A DNA stretch of 64,000 nucleotides. Origin: Pacificispira sp033344895 (lineage in GTDB: Bacteria; Pseudomonadota; Alphaproteobacteria; UBA8366; Aestuariispiraceae). This document shows, one piece after another, positions 8,582 to 17,438 of this stretch; within the stretch, counting starts at the first letter, position 1, and every line of letters begins with the position of its first letter. The position numbers and the translations under genes are program-made. The notes below the pieces were generated by a model. That model searched no databases, was not told the origin of the DNA, and worked only from the letters and a program-made list of their open reading frames with translations. Location: positions 2,852,001 to 2,916,000 of the forward strand of contig OZ245920.1 in the NCBI GenBank assembly GCA_965229685.1. Direction: 5' to 3'.

Positions 8582-8817
8582 GGGCGAAATCCCGAACGAC
8601 CAATTGACCGATCGGGACCAGGCGCTCGGGTGGTGAGCCGTCAAGACATCCATCGCATTGAAAAGTCGTTGCTTATCGGGTTACGGCAAAATCAGTCTCA
8701 CCTGTCCCCAATCATTCTCATGGGGAGATTTGCATCGCCGTTCCGCCAGCGTCGAGGTCTACCCGGCGAAGAAGCCCCGACGGGTGGAGCGCCCGACAGG
8801 ACCACGAGCATGGCCCG

Positions 8818-9381
8818 TTATCGTATGGCCCCCAGATGATACAGGGACGACCGATCCATTGCCTTGAAGACGCGCAAGCGACCATCTTTCGGCGGCTGGG
8901 GCAGCAATAAGCGTGTGTAGCCCCACTCATCGCCTTCCAGGCACACATATCGGCGATCCGCCAGGCTCGGCTCACCGCCTTGAGCACAGGCGTTGAGGGC
9001 CTTCAGGACATCACGAGCGTCTCGTTGCTGAAAGAAATCGTTCACCGTCTTCCCTCGCAGTTCTCCGCCATACAGTTCGCAGCAATAGGTACCGGCCAGG
9101 CGAATGACCGCATCGTCACCGCTCGGGGAAAGTTCGATCAACATCACAGTCGGCAATAGGGCTGGGGGAATTTCGAAAACATCAAGCTCCGTCGAGTCGC
9201 CTGCCTCACGGCGCAGCCTCCAGGCGGTGTATACGGACTCAAGATCCGGATAATCCCTGACGTCGGCGATCGATCTTTCATAGTGTCGGACCCGCTCGCC
9301 ATCTGACGTCGTGGCCCTGAAAATCTGGCTGTGGTTCCCGCCCCCGGCATCATGATCCGATGCAAACAACACACTGTTCAT
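8818..9381 (-). CDS. PAS_5-type domain protein
   Basis: A 187-residue cytosolic protein. From about residue 50 it shows the PAS_5 pattern: a Trp-Arg-Leu-Arg segment, 'PALLPTVMLIEL', then IRLAGTYCCELYGGELRGK. This family is common in Rhodospirillales and its function is mostly unknown; a sensory or ligand-binding role is inferred. The start at 9381 has GGAGGATAAA directly upstream; a longer frame to 9480 lacks a ribosome site. A second member lies at 26827-27321. The 236 bp between its end and the previous gene hold nothing I recognise. Confidence 0.75.
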   Translation of the reverse strand: MNSVLFASDHDAGGGNHSQIFRATTSDGERVRHYERSIADVRDYPDLESVYTAWRLRREAGDSTELDVFEIPPALLPTVMLIELSPSGDDAVIRLAGTYCCELYGGELRGKTVNDFFQQRDARDVLKALNACAQGGEPSLADRRYVCLEGDEWGYTRLLLPQPPKDGRLRVFKAMDRSSLYHLGAIR

Positions 9382-9478
9382 TTTATCCTCCAGTTTCCGC
9401 GTACCTTTCTCTACGTCGTGATCGGGGGGTTGGATTTCTTGAACGAATTCAGATCGGTAATCAGACCGTTTTCTGACC

Positions 9479-9510
9479 AAAAGAAAACGGGCACCGCGAT
9501 TGCGGTGCCC
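9479..9510 (-). terminator. rho-independent terminator of the peroxiredoxin gene
   Basis: A perfect 9-bp stem (GGGCACCGC / GCGGTGCCC, 9489-9497 and 9502-9510) with a 4-nt loop is followed on the minus strand by GTTTTCTTTT. It lies 24 bp past the peroxiredoxin stop codon. Confidence 0.85.
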
Positions 9511-9533
9511 ATCGTCAAACTGCGTCGGCCAGA

Positions 9534-10064
9534 TTATGCAGCGGCCGCTTTGGCTTCCTTGAGGTAGCCCAGAACCGTGTCGACATCGCTGACCTCAAAG
9601 GGGTCGCCGGGCTTTTCCGGTTCGACGAACATTTTTTCGATCGTACCGTCGTTCACGACCATCGCGTAACGCCAGGAACGCGGACCGAAACCCAGATCCT
9701 TCTTGTCGGCCAGCAGTCCCATCTTTTCGGTGAACTCACCATTGCCGTCCGGGATGACCTTCAGCTCGTCAGTCACGCCCTGGTCCTTGGCCCAGGCGTT
9801 CATGACGAAACTGTCGTTGACCGACAGGCAGTAGATGTCGTCGACACCATGGGACTTCACTTCCTGGGACTTGATCATGAAGCCCGGCAGGTGAGTCGAG
9901 GAGCAGGTCGGCGTGAAAGCGCCCGGAAGGGCGAATACGACGACTCGCTTGCCGCCGAAAATGTCGTCGGTGGACACGTCTTTCCAGTCACCGTCGGCAC
10001 GGGTACGGAAGGTTACGGACGGCACTTTATCGCCGGCTTTCTTGGCATTCGGGAAGTTGGTCAT
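9534..10064 (-). CDS. peroxiredoxin, Prx5/hybrid type
   Basis: A 176-residue thiol peroxidase that reduces H2O2 and organic hydroperoxides, in this family usually with glutathione/glutaredoxin or thioredoxin as donor. The peroxidatic cysteine is Cys54 in the signature PGAFTPTCSSTHLP; a second cysteine (Cys79, DDIYCLSV) is typical of the atypical Prx5 group. No signal peptide, so it is cytosolic. The ATG at 10064 is preceded by GGAGGAGAGAG. It is monocistronic, with its own terminator, and a palindrome at 10151-10167 overlaps a possible promoter upstream. Confidence 0.95.
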   Translation of the reverse strand: MTNFPNAKKAGDKVPSVTFRTRADGDWKDVSTDDIFGGKRVVVFALPGAFTPTCSSTHLPGFMIKSQEVKSHGVDDIYCLSVNDSFVMNAWAKDQGVTDELKVIPDGNGEFTEKMGLLADKKDLGFGPRSWRYAMVVNDGTIEKMFVEPEKPGDPFEVSDVDTVLGYLKEAKAAAA

Positions 10065-10150
10065 GCTCTCTCCTCCAATTGGTCTGAGCGTCGGCAGGAC
10101 CGGATGATCAGCCCTGCAAAATTCAATGGGCACAATAGGCGCGCCCCATT

Positions 10151-10167
10151 ATTAGAACGCGTCTAAT
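10151..10167. promoter_or_regulatory. palindromic operator candidate (Irr/ICE-box-like) upstream of peroxiredoxin
   Basis: ATTAGAACGCGTCTAAT has perfect 6-bp arms (ATTAGA / TCTAAT) around 5 bp. It differs at few positions from the alphaproteobacterial iron-control element TTTAGAA-N3-TTCTAAA. It lies 87 bp before the peroxiredoxin ATG. On the minus strand it abuts a TAATAA-like -10. A second inverted repeat, TGCGT-N5-ACGCA, lies at 10189-10203. Confidence 0.4.
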
Positions 10168-10287
10168 GTGCTTTCACGCGGAAGATAGTGCGTTTTAGAC
10201 GCATTTCAATAAAAAATATCCGGCCATCGGAATTTTCCCGGAGGCACTCTTCCGTCCGGATGCTGCACGCGGTGATTTGAGAGAAAT

Positions 10288-11439
10288 CTAGCTGCGACAG
10301 CGCTCGATGAGCTTGCGCAGCATCTCTTCGCACTGATCGATCTGACCGGCTTCGATGAACTCGTTCGGCTGGTGCGCCTGATCGATCGATCCCGGTCCGC
10401 ACACAACTGCCGCCATGCCGGCGGACTGGAACTGACCGGCCTCGGTGCCATAGGGCACGTAGGTGACATCATTGTCGCCGGTCAGTTGCCGCACCAGGGT
10501 CTCGGCCTCGCTATCGAGGTCTTTCCGCAATCCCGGCACGACATTTTCCGTGGTCACGTCAATCCGTGTTGCCGGATCCACCGCATGCATTTCGGGAAGA
10601 ATTTCCTGCTCGATCCATGCCTCGTATTCCCGCTGGATGTCTTCGGGAAAGTCTTCCGGGAGATTCCGCACATCGCAGACGAACTCGCATCGGCGAGAAA
10701 TGATATTCGCAGCGGTACCACCCTGAACCGTTCCGACATGGATCGTCGTGTATGGCGGAACAAACTTGCAGTCAGGATCCGCCGCCGCAGCCCGCGCCTT
10801 TGCCATTTCATCCAGTTTGGCGATCAGGCGCGCACCGGTCATGACCGCCGACACACCGCGATGCGTCTGACTGGAATGCGCCTCCTTCCCGGTCACGACC
10901 GTGCGGAAGAACCACATACCCTTATGGGCCGACACGACCTTCATGTCGGTGGGCTCGCCGATGATCACCACCGAGGGCCGCGGAAGCGTTCGTCCGATCT
11001 CGGAAATCATGGCAGGCGCGCCAAGACAGCCGACCTCCTCGTCATAGGAAAAGGCAAAATGAATTGGGCGCGCCAGAGGCTTCGCCAGCATTTCCGGCAG
11101 TAGCGCCAAAGCGGTCGCGGGAAACGCCTTCATGTCGCAGGTGCCACGACCGTAAAGTCGACTGCCCTTGCGGGTCAGAACGAAGGGATCCGTGTCCCAG
11201 GGCTGCCCATCGACGGGGACGACATCGGTATGACCGGACAGACAGACCCCGCCTTCCCGCTCCGGCCCGACCGTGGCCCAGAGATTGGCCTTGGTACCGT
11301 CCTCGTTCGGTACCAGGGTCGAGGTCACACCGTGCGCCTCCAGATAGGTGCGAACCCAATCGATTAGGGCCATGTTGGATTTCGCACTCGTCGTATCGAA
11401 CCCGACGAGCGTGTCGAGAATTTCCACCGATGTCGGCAT
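10288..11439 (-). CDS. argE: acetylornithine deacetylase
   Basis: A 383-residue M20-family zinc hydrolase; by similarity it removes acetate from N2-acetyl-L-ornithine in arginine synthesis. Metal and catalytic residues are visible: His70 and Asp72 in LSGHTDVVPVDG, Asp102 in GRGTCDMKAF, and Glu134-Glu135 in YDEEVGCLGA; a C-terminal Zn histidine lies in 'IDQAHQPNEF'. The dimerisation domain spans roughly residues 180-290. Related M20 deacylases such as succinyl-diaminopimelate desuccinylase are possible, but the GTCDMK and YDEEVGCLG signatures favour ArgE. It lies 34 bp downstream of trkH on the same strand. Confidence 0.88.
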   Translation of the reverse strand: MPTSVEILDTLVGFDTTSAKSNMALIDWVRTYLEAHGVTSTLVPNEDGTKANLWATVGPEREGGVCLSGHTDVVPVDGQPWDTDPFVLTRKGSRLYGRGTCDMKAFPATALALLPEMLAKPLARPIHFAFSYDEEVGCLGAPAMISEIGRTLPRPSVVIIGEPTDMKVVSAHKGMWFFRTVVTGKEAHSSQTHRGVSAVMTGARLIAKLDEMAKARAAAADPDCKFVPPYTTIHVGTVQGGTAANIISRRCEFVCDVRNLPEDFPEDIQREYEAWIEQEILPEMHAVDPATRIDVTTENVVPGLRKDLDSEAETLVRQLTGDNDVTYVPYGTEAGQFQSAGMAAVVCGPGSIDQAHQPNEFIEAGQIDQCEEMLRKLIERCRS

Positions 11440-11473
11440 GACGCCCTCTCAAGAAATAAACCGCGCAGTGACC

Positions 11474-12922
11474 TCAGCCGCGCCAGAAACTCGGCGCCAG
11501 CAGGATCAGCACCGTAAATATCTCAAGCCGCCCCAGCAACATGCCGAAGGACAGCAGCCACTTCGCCTGATCTGGAAGGGAGGCAAAGGTCCCCGCAGGG
11601 CCGATCACGTCGCCAAGGCCGGGCCCGACATTCGAGATCGCCGTCGCGGCACCACTGGTCGCCGTTACGAAATCCAACCCCATGAGGCCCAGGCCGCAAG
11701 CCATCAGGGCAAAGATCATCATGAAGAGGAAGAAGAAACTCATCACCGATTCTTCGACCGATTCCGGGATCGGCTTGCCATTGTAATAGGCAATGAACAC
11801 GCCGTGCGGACGCAACAGCCGACGCATCTGGACCCGTGCCGTCTCATACAGAACCTGGAAGCGGAAAATCTTGATCCCGCATGTGGTCGATCCGGCACAG
11901 CCCCCGATGAACATCAGCAGGAAGAACAGCGGCAGCGCAAACGCGCCCCAGGAACCGAAATCCTGCGTTGCATAACCGGTCCCTGTCATGACCGACGTCA
12001 CATTGAAGCTGGTGAAGCGGATCGCGTCCGCCAGGGTCCAGTTCTTCTCCAGCACCAGATAGAGGATCATGATGCCGATGGCGGTTAGCAGAAAGCCGAA
12101 GAACCATCGTACCTGGCTGTCCACGAACAACGCCCCCGGCGCGCCCCGCAGCGCCTGCAGATACAGCAGAAAGGGCAAGGACCCCAGGATCATGAACACG
12201 GTCGCGATCCATTCGATCCGGGCACTGCCGAACAGGCCGACGGAACTGTCATAGGTAGAAAACCCACCGGTCGCCACCGTCGTCATCGCATGATTTATGG
12301 CGTCGAAGCCGCTCATCCCGGCCCACCAGTAAAGCGCCGCGCAAACCAGTGTCAGGATCAGGTAGATGATCGCGATCCAGGCACCGATCTGTGCCGCGCG
12401 CGGCAACGCCTTCTCCATCCGTTCGGCAAATTCCATCCGGAACAACTGCATCCCGCCGACCTGCAGCATGGGAAGGACGGACACGGCCATGACAATGATC
12501 CCGACCCCGCCCAACCATTGCAGCAGCGACCGCCAGAGCAAAATGCCGGGCGGCGCGTAGTCCAGACCAACAATCACCGTCGACCCCGTCGTCGTGATCC
12601 CGCTCATCGCCTCGAAGAAGGCATCCGTGTAGGACAGATTCAGATCCGAAAATGCCAAGGGGAGCGCCGCGAACCCGGGCAGCAGGAACCACGAGGTCGA
12701 GGTCATCACGAAGGCCTGCCGTACGGTGAGCGCATTCGACTTCGCCCAGTTGGTCAGCGCCAGCATTGCGCCGATAAAGAGCGTCAGCGCAGCCGCGGCG
12801 GCAAAAACCTTCCAATCGGGATTACCGACAGCCAGATCCACCGCCGCAGGCAGCACCATGGCTGCCGCCAGCGTGACCAGCAGAATGCCGTTCACCAAAA
12901 AGACTGGGCGGAAATCCAGCAA
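11474..12922 (-). CDS. trkH: TrkH-family potassium uptake protein
   Basis: A 482-residue inner-membrane K+ transporter with about ten hydrophobic helices and the four selectivity-filter loops of the TrkH/TrkG family: SGITTTGST, TTVATGGFS, VMTGTGYAT and SNVGPGLGDV. The usual partner TrkA (NAD-binding gating subunit) is not in the window. The frame begins at a TTG at 12922, with GGAGGGGG just upstream; no ATG is available nearby, so TTG is accepted. It is divergent from the PAS/EAL gene across about 190 bp. Confidence 0.94.
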   Translation of the reverse strand: MLDFRPVFLVNGILLVTLAAAMVLPAAVDLAVGNPDWKVFAAAAALTLFIGAMLALTNWAKSNALTVRQAFVMTSTSWFLLPGFAALPLAFSDLNLSYTDAFFEAMSGITTTGSTVIVGLDYAPPGILLWRSLLQWLGGVGIIVMAVSVLPMLQVGGMQLFRMEFAERMEKALPRAAQIGAWIAIIYLILTLVCAALYWWAGMSGFDAINHAMTTVATGGFSTYDSSVGLFGSARIEWIATVFMILGSLPFLLYLQALRGAPGALFVDSQVRWFFGFLLTAIGIMILYLVLEKNWTLADAIRFTSFNVTSVMTGTGYATQDFGSWGAFALPLFFLLMFIGGCAGSTTCGIKIFRFQVLYETARVQMRRLLRPHGVFIAYYNGKPIPESVEESVMSFFFLFMMIFALMACGLGLMGLDFVTATSGAATAISNVGPGLGDVIGPAGTFASLPDQAKWLLSFGMLLGRLEIFTVLILLAPSFWRG

Positions 12923-13116
12923 ATCCCCCTCCGGGATCCAACCAACTGGTTAACGAACTTGGGCCCCAATGCCGAAGGCGGACAATAGCGACAATGATCG
13001 CACCGTGCCAGCGGCGCGATGAAGCTCATCCTGACATTCGCAAGAGTTGTCCAGATTCCCGCTTTGGTTTCTTTACCATTCTTTAATCGGCCCGGTGTAT
13101 GGTATCGGAATATACC

Positions 13117-14928
13117 ATGGTCGAGAGAAAGTCGCAGGTCAGCATGTCCGACTCCAACCGCGCCAAGGATAACAAAGCGGTTCATTCCAGTGAGGATTTG
13201 CAGCGCCTTGAGGCGATTTTTTTGAATACCCACGATTCTATCATCACCATCGACAGCAATTCGACCATTGTCGCCATCAACAGCGTGACGCTGGACATTT
13301 TCGGTTACGAGCAGGAGGCCGAACTGATCGGGCAACCGATCGAAGTCCTGATGAATGACGTGCATGCCAGCCGGCACCATCGCTATATCGCAGACGAGGT
13401 TTCCGGCGCCCGGCGGGGTACTTTGGGCAAGCTTCGGCGCATTCGCGCACGGAAACGCGACGGCACGATCTTTCCGGTCGACATCCATATCGCGGATTAC
13501 GAGTTCGAGGGGCAGCGCTTCTTTGTCGGCTGCATACGGGACATGTCCCAGGTCCAGGAACATGAAGACCGCGTCCACAAATCGCTGTTCTACGATCAAC
13601 TGACCGGATTGCCGAACCGGGAAACCCTGGACCGCAGTCTCGCATCGATACTGGATCCTTCGGTCCGGGAATCCTCGCGATTCCTGATGATGGAAATCGG
13701 CATCGATCAGATGCGGGCAATCAACACGACGTTCGGCATGGGGGACGGCAATACGGTCATCCGACTGGTCGGCCAGCGTCTCGAGCAGGCCCTTGTGCCC
13801 TGCGAGTTCTTTGGACGGGGTAATGGCGACAGATTTACCGCCCTGTTCGAAATTCCTGCCAGCAAGACGGCGGACACGGTCGCACTGGATACGTTCCGCA
13901 AGATGCAGCGTGCCTTATCGGCGCCGTTTGAATTCGGCGGTGCGCGGGTCTCGATCAGCGTGACCGCCGGCGGTCTGGAAATCCCGCTGCTTGCCACCGA
14001 TCCCAGTCTCGCCGTCCGTTACGCGGACATGGCCTACTACGAGGCCAAGAACCTGCACCGGGGGGAAGTCTACCTGCTGACCCCGGACGACGTCGCCCGC
14101 GTCATGCAGACATCCGCCCTTGTGCACCAGATCCGCGAAGCCCTGCAGATGCAGGAGTTCTTCCCGGTCTTCCAGCCGAAGATCGATCTGGAAACCGGGC
14201 GATGTTCGGCGGCCGAATGCCTGATCCGCTGGCGCACGCAGGAAGGCAACATGATCTCCCCCGCCCTGTTCATTCCTGTGGCGGAAAGTGCGGACCTGAT
14301 CGAGGGGATCGGTCGTTTCATATTCCTCGAATCCTGCGCGGCCGTTCAGGAATGGAAGGCGGACCCGGTCCTCAGTCAGGTCAAGCTGGCGGTCAATATC
14401 TCTCCGAAGCAGCTGGAACGAGACAATTTCGTGGAATTCGTCCGGCGGTCCCTGGAGACTTTCGATATTCCCGCCTCGTCGCTGGAGTTCGAGATCACCG
14501 AAACCACCCTGGCCAACAACCCCAAGATCACCTTTGCGGCGGTTGAGGAGTTGAGCCGCATGGGGATCTGTATCGCAATCGACGATTTTGGCACCGGGCA
14601 GTCCTCATTGGGCATGCTGCGTGAAGTCTGTGCATCGCGCGCGAAGGTCGATCGTGCCTTCCTTGCGGGTGTGCCGGAGGACGAGAAATCGAACCGGATG
14701 CTGCGCAACATCGTCAACCTGATGCGCGACATGAATCTGGCCGTCACTGTCGAAGGCATTGAAACGCGGGAGGTCGCGGAATACGTCCGAACCCTGCGTT
14801 GCTCGGAAGGCCAGGGCTTCTATTTCGCGAAGCCGATGGACAAGGTCGATTTCGAGGACTTCGTTCGCGATACAAACGCGGCTGCATCGCCCGGCGCCAT
14901 CATGCGCCGCCAATCCGTTATGAATTAG
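13117..14928 (+). CDS. PAS - degenerate GGDEF - EAL signalling protein (probable c-di-GMP phosphodiesterase)
   Basis: About 603 residues, soluble. Residues 27-145 form a PAS domain (THDSIITIDSNSTIVAIN, then DGTIFPVDIHI). Residues 155-310 form a GGDEF domain whose signature is NGDRF (236-240) instead of GGDEF, so cyclase activity is unlikely. Residues 340-590 form an EAL domain with ECL in place of EAL, but the metal and catalytic residues look intact: NISPKQL, EITETTL, DDFGTGQSS, KVDRAFL and VEGIE. It therefore probably degrades c-di-GMP under PAS control. The start is uncertain: ATG at 13099, 13117 and 13144 are all in frame, none with a strong ribosome site. Confidence 0.9.
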   Translation: MVERKSQVSMSDSNRAKDNKAVHSSEDLQRLEAIFLNTHDSIITIDSNSTIVAINSVTLDIFGYEQEAELIGQPIEVLMNDVHASRHHRYIADEVSGARRGTLGKLRRIRARKRDGTIFPVDIHIADYEFEGQRFFVGCIRDMSQVQEHEDRVHKSLFYDQLTGLPNRETLDRSLASILDPSVRESSRFLMMEIGIDQMRAINTTFGMGDGNTVIRLVGQRLEQALVPCEFFGRGNGDRFTALFEIPASKTADTVALDTFRKMQRALSAPFEFGGARVSISVTAGGLEIPLLATDPSLAVRYADMAYYEAKNLHRGEVYLLTPDDVARVMQTSALVHQIREALQMQEFFPVFQPKIDLETGRCSAAECLIRWRTQEGNMISPALFIPVAESADLIEGIGRFIFLESCAAVQEWKADPVLSQVKLAVNISPKQLERDNFVEFVRRSLETFDIPASSLEFEITETTLANNPKITFAAVEELSRMGICIAIDDFGTGQSSLGMLREVCASRAKVDRAFLAGVPEDEKSNRMLRNIVNLMRDMNLAVTVEGIETREVAEYVRTLRCSEGQGFYFAKPMDKVDFEDFVRDTNAAASPGAIMRRQSVMN

Positions 14929-14935
14929 GCCGGAC

Positions 14936-14962
14936 CGGTCGATCCAACGATCGCCGTTTTTT
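14936..14962 (+). terminator. terminator after the PAS/EAL gene
   Basis: A short stem (GG-CGATC / GATCG-CC, one bulged T) is followed by six T residues at 14957-14962. It begins 8 bp after the EAL gene stop and ends before the convergent folE stop. Confidence 0.6.
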
Positions 14963-14974
14963 CAGTTTCGTCGA

Positions 14975-15619
14975 TCAGCCGATCGACGCCGCGTTCAAGC
15001 CCGTCATCGCCATGAACTCCGAACGAAGGGCACGGTCGTCCTTGAATGCGCCCAGCATGCGGCTCGTAATCATGTCGACGCCGTGCTTCTTGACGCCCCG
15101 TGTCGTCATGCACTGGTGCTGACCGCTGACGACGACGGCGACACCGCGCGGCTGAAGCGCGTCCTGAATGGCCCCGGCGATCTGGGCCGTCATCTTTTCC
15201 TGGATCTGCAGCCGCTTGGCGTAGGCCTCAACCACCCGCGCCAGTTTGGAAATGCCGACAACGCGCTCATTCGGAAGGTAGGCGACATGCGCCGTACCGA
15301 TAATCGGCACCATGTGATGCTCGCAATGGCTTTCGAAGGTGATACCGCGCAACAGCACCATCTCATCGTAGCCGCCCGTTTCCTCGAAGGTACGCGCAAG
15401 CATTTCCGTCGGGTCGATTTCGTAGCCCGCGAAGAACTCCTCATAGGCACGCACAACGCGTTTCGGCGTGTCCAACAGACCTTCACGGTCCGGGTCATCG
15501 CCCGTCCAGCGCAGCAGAGTCCGGACCGCCGCTTCCGCTTCTTCCCGGCTGGGGCGCGGCACGACGTCGAGGGAGTCCTGCTTCTGGTCGACAGATGCGG
15601 GCTGCTGAATGGCGTTCAT
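14975..15619 (-). CDS. folE: GTP cyclohydrolase I
   Basis: Converts GTP to 7,8-dihydroneopterin triphosphate, the first step of folate (tetrahydropterin) synthesis and also a source of queuosine precursors. The 214-residue enzyme has the zinc ligands Cys99 and His102 in ESHCEHHMVPI and the second cysteine in SGQHQCMTTRGV, plus the RLQIQE-type segment. The ATG at 15619 is used; the open frame upstream to 15712 has unrelated content. It is a single gene convergent with the PAS/EAL gene. Confidence 0.97.
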   Translation of the reverse strand: MNAIQQPASVDQKQDSLDVVPRPSREEAEAAVRTLLRWTGDDPDREGLLDTPKRVVRAYEEFFAGYEIDPTEMLARTFEETGGYDEMVLLRGITFESHCEHHMVPIIGTAHVAYLPNERVVGISKLARVVEAYAKRLQIQEKMTAQIAGAIQDALQPRGVAVVVSGQHQCMTTRGVKKHGVDMITSRMLGAFKDDRALRSEFMAMTGLNAASIG

Positions 15620-15722
15620 CGGTTCTTCCTTGCTCTGACGCGTCCGCGGAAGACCCGCACCCGCATGCTTTCGAACTACGGCGCGCCAGGGACGCGCCAG
15701 TTGTGCTACCAATTACGTTGCG

Positions 15723-16118
15723 TCAGTTCAATTGGATTGTCTGATGCGGACTATCAAGAGAGAAAGCCGGAATTTCGACTTCAAACCGGCCGCCGCTGTG
15801 ATCGTCCATCTCGTAGCGCCCGGACATGATGCCGGACGGGGTCTTCAGCGGCGCCCCGCTGGTATACTCGAAACATGCGCCAGGCTCGATCAGCGGCTGC
15901 TCGCCGACCACCCCGGGTCCGCGCACTTCCTCCCTCCGGCCGTTGGCGTCGGTGATGCACCAATATCGATTGATGAGTTGGACCGGTCGGTCGCCCATAT
16001 TCTCGATCCGGACGCTGTAGGCCCAGACGTAATGCGAATGTTGGGGCGAGGACTGATCCTCGAGGAACCTTGGCTCCACGGCGACCCGGATTTCGTTCGT
16101 AATCGCTTCGTATTTCAT
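15723..16118 (-). CDS. apaG: ApaG domain protein
   Basis: A 131-residue beta-sandwich (DUF525/ApaG) protein; family members bind pyrophosphate-type ligands or act in Co2+/Mg2+ homeostasis, and the exact role is unsettled. Signatures visible are QSSPQHSHYVWAYSVRIEN, INRYWCITDANG, VRGPGVVGEQP and the C-terminal SGIMSGRYEM. The start at 16118 (MKYEAIT) fits the usual alphaproteobacterial N-terminus; an in-frame ATG at 16139 would add seven residues, and neither has a clear ribosome site. Confidence 0.93.
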   Translation of the reverse strand: MKYEAITNEIRVAVEPRFLEDQSSPQHSHYVWAYSVRIENMGDRPVQLINRYWCITDANGRREEVRGPGVVGEQPLIEPGACFEYTSGAPLKTPSGIMSGRYEMDDHSGGRFEVEIPAFSLDSPHQTIQLN

Positions 16119-16191
16119 GGCAGGGCCTGGTTTTTCCATCCATTACCAGAAATGTGACACCAATAATGGATCATTGACGCGCATTGTCCAG

Positions 16192-16223
16192 TTATCCGCC
16201 CTTCAAATTATCCGCCCTTCAAA
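16192..16223. repeat. perfect tandem duplication of a 16-bp unit
   Basis: TTATCCGCCCTTCAAA occurs twice in tandem (16192-16207 and 16208-16223). It sits between apaG and the OmpA-lipoprotein terminator and overlaps the T-rich tail of that terminator. It probably arose by replication slippage. Confidence 0.9.
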
Positions 16224-16255
16224 GGAAACGGGCCGGAAGGTTGCCCTTCCGGCCC
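16222..16255 (-). terminator. terminator of the OmpA-family lipoprotein gene
   Basis: A perfect 11-bp stem (GGGCCGGAAGG / CCTTCCGGCCC, 16230-16240 and 16245-16255) with a 4-nt loop is followed on the minus strand by GTTTCCTTT. It is 49 bp past the stop codon. Confidence 0.75.
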
Positions 16256-16303
16256 GGTCCCTGATTTACGCCGGAACGGATGGCCGTTCCGGAACCGCGA
16301 TCA

Positions 16304-17167
16304 TCACTTGATGGTGATTTCCACGCGGCGGTTCTGCGGGTTCTTCACGCCGTCGCCGGTGGCTTCGAGCGGCTCGCTCTCACCCTTGGCATCGACGGTG
16401 AAGGCCGAAGCCGGCACACCCATTTCGATCAACGCGAAGCGCACGTTGTTGGCACGCTGCAGCGACAGACGATCGTTGTAGTCGTTCGGACCCGACGTAT
16501 CGGTGTGACCGACCAGGCTGATCTGTCCGTCCTTGTAGTCGCCGAACTTCGAGTTCACGAGGTTCAGGACCTGGCCGGCGCCTTCGTTCACGCTCGCATC
16601 ATCCCAGTCGAAGAAGACAATGAAGTTCGCAGGCTCCATCACCGGCTCCGGCGCGGGCGGCGGCGGGGGCGGCGGTGCAGGCGGCTCCATCTTCTGTTCC
16701 AGCACCTCGATCGCGGCCGCGAATTCCTTCATGCACTCGGCGATGTGCTCGGGCTGATGGTTTTCTTCCTGCTGCTCGACCCAGCAATCGAACTTCGCCT
16801 GGGCGATCGCCGCTTCGACCGGGTGGTCTTCGCGGCCACCGGCGTCCAGCGCTTTGATCAGACGCGCACGAGCGGCTGCAAGCAGGTCAACGCGATCAGC
16901 GGGCAGATTCCAGTTTCCGAGTTCCTCCGGAAGGACAACCTCACCGGCGGCAGCGCGCAAGCCCTTGCGGGCGAAATAATCGCCGTCGATGTGGTCGTGC
17001 ATCTCGTACATTTCGAACTCAGAGAACTTCTGGTATTCCTTGGCCAGTGCCTTGGTGAATTCCGTGCCCTGCGGTTCGGTTCTCTGGAGCTCTTCGAGAT
17101 TTCCATAGACCGAGCAACCTGCGAGCAGAACGGCGCCACCAACCAGGCCGATCAGACGCTTCAACAT
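16304..17167 (-). CDS. OmpA-family lipoprotein
   Basis: A 287-residue outer-membrane-associated protein. A lipoprotein signal ends in the lipobox LLAGC (acylated Cys18). A region of about 140 residues that I do not recognise follows. A proline-rich linker (PPAPPPPPPPAPEP, near residue 165) precedes a C-terminal OmpA peptidoglycan-binding domain (about 180-287) with FFDWDDASV, GHTDTSG and LSLQRANNVRFAL. It resembles a Pal-like tether of the outer membrane to the cell wall, but it is not beside tol genes. The ATG at 17167 gives the signal peptide; the frame is open further upstream without a suitable N-terminus. Confidence 0.9.
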   Translation of the reverse strand: MLKRLIGLVGGAVLLAGCSVYGNLEELQRTEPQGTEFTKALAKEYQKFSEFEMYEMHDHIDGDYFARKGLRAAAGEVVLPEELGNWNLPADRVDLLAAARARLIKALDAGGREDHPVEAAIAQAKFDCWVEQQEENHQPEHIAECMKEFAAAIEVLEQKMEPPAPPPPPPPAPEPVMEPANFIVFFDWDDASVNEGAGQVLNLVNSKFGDYKDGQISLVGHTDTSGPNDYNDRLSLQRANNVRFALIEMGVPASAFTVDAKGESEPLEATGDGVKNPQNRRVEITIK

Positions 17168-17325
17168 ATTATCAATTCCCCCTTTGCGGCTTCTTCCGTA
17201 GGGTCTTGCTTCCCGCCGCTCACCGCCAAGGTGGCGCAGATGAGAGAGCAATTCCCCGAAGTGGGACATGTTAAATACCGCACCGGCAAATCCAGGCGGC
17301 ATGGGAAACTCCCGAGGTAATAACG

Positions 17326-17354
17326 ATTATAGGGGGCTTCGGGTTCGATTCATA
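17326..17354 (-). promoter_or_regulatory. candidate promoter of the OmpA-family lipoprotein gene
   Basis: On the minus strand a perfect TATAAT (17326-17331) is preceded by a 17-bp spacer and TATGAA (17349-17354). It would give a leader of about 150 nt before the ATG at 17167. The -35 match is weak. The rest of this 271-bp gap is AT-richer than its surroundings and includes a T7 run at 17370-17376. Confidence 0.4.
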
Positions 17355-17438
17355 GAGCCAGAAAGAAGCTTTTTTTGTGGTTTTTATGGAGTTTGCGCTG
17401 CATTTCCACAGGTGTTGCAATTTTGTCTAAAATTCCAA

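Noticed and set aside
8114..8653. Long minus-strand reading frame (179 codons) opposite the small hypothetical gene at 8192-8581
   Set aside because: Its translation is Arg/Ser/Pro-rich without family features, while the plus-strand frame has balanced, globular-looking composition.
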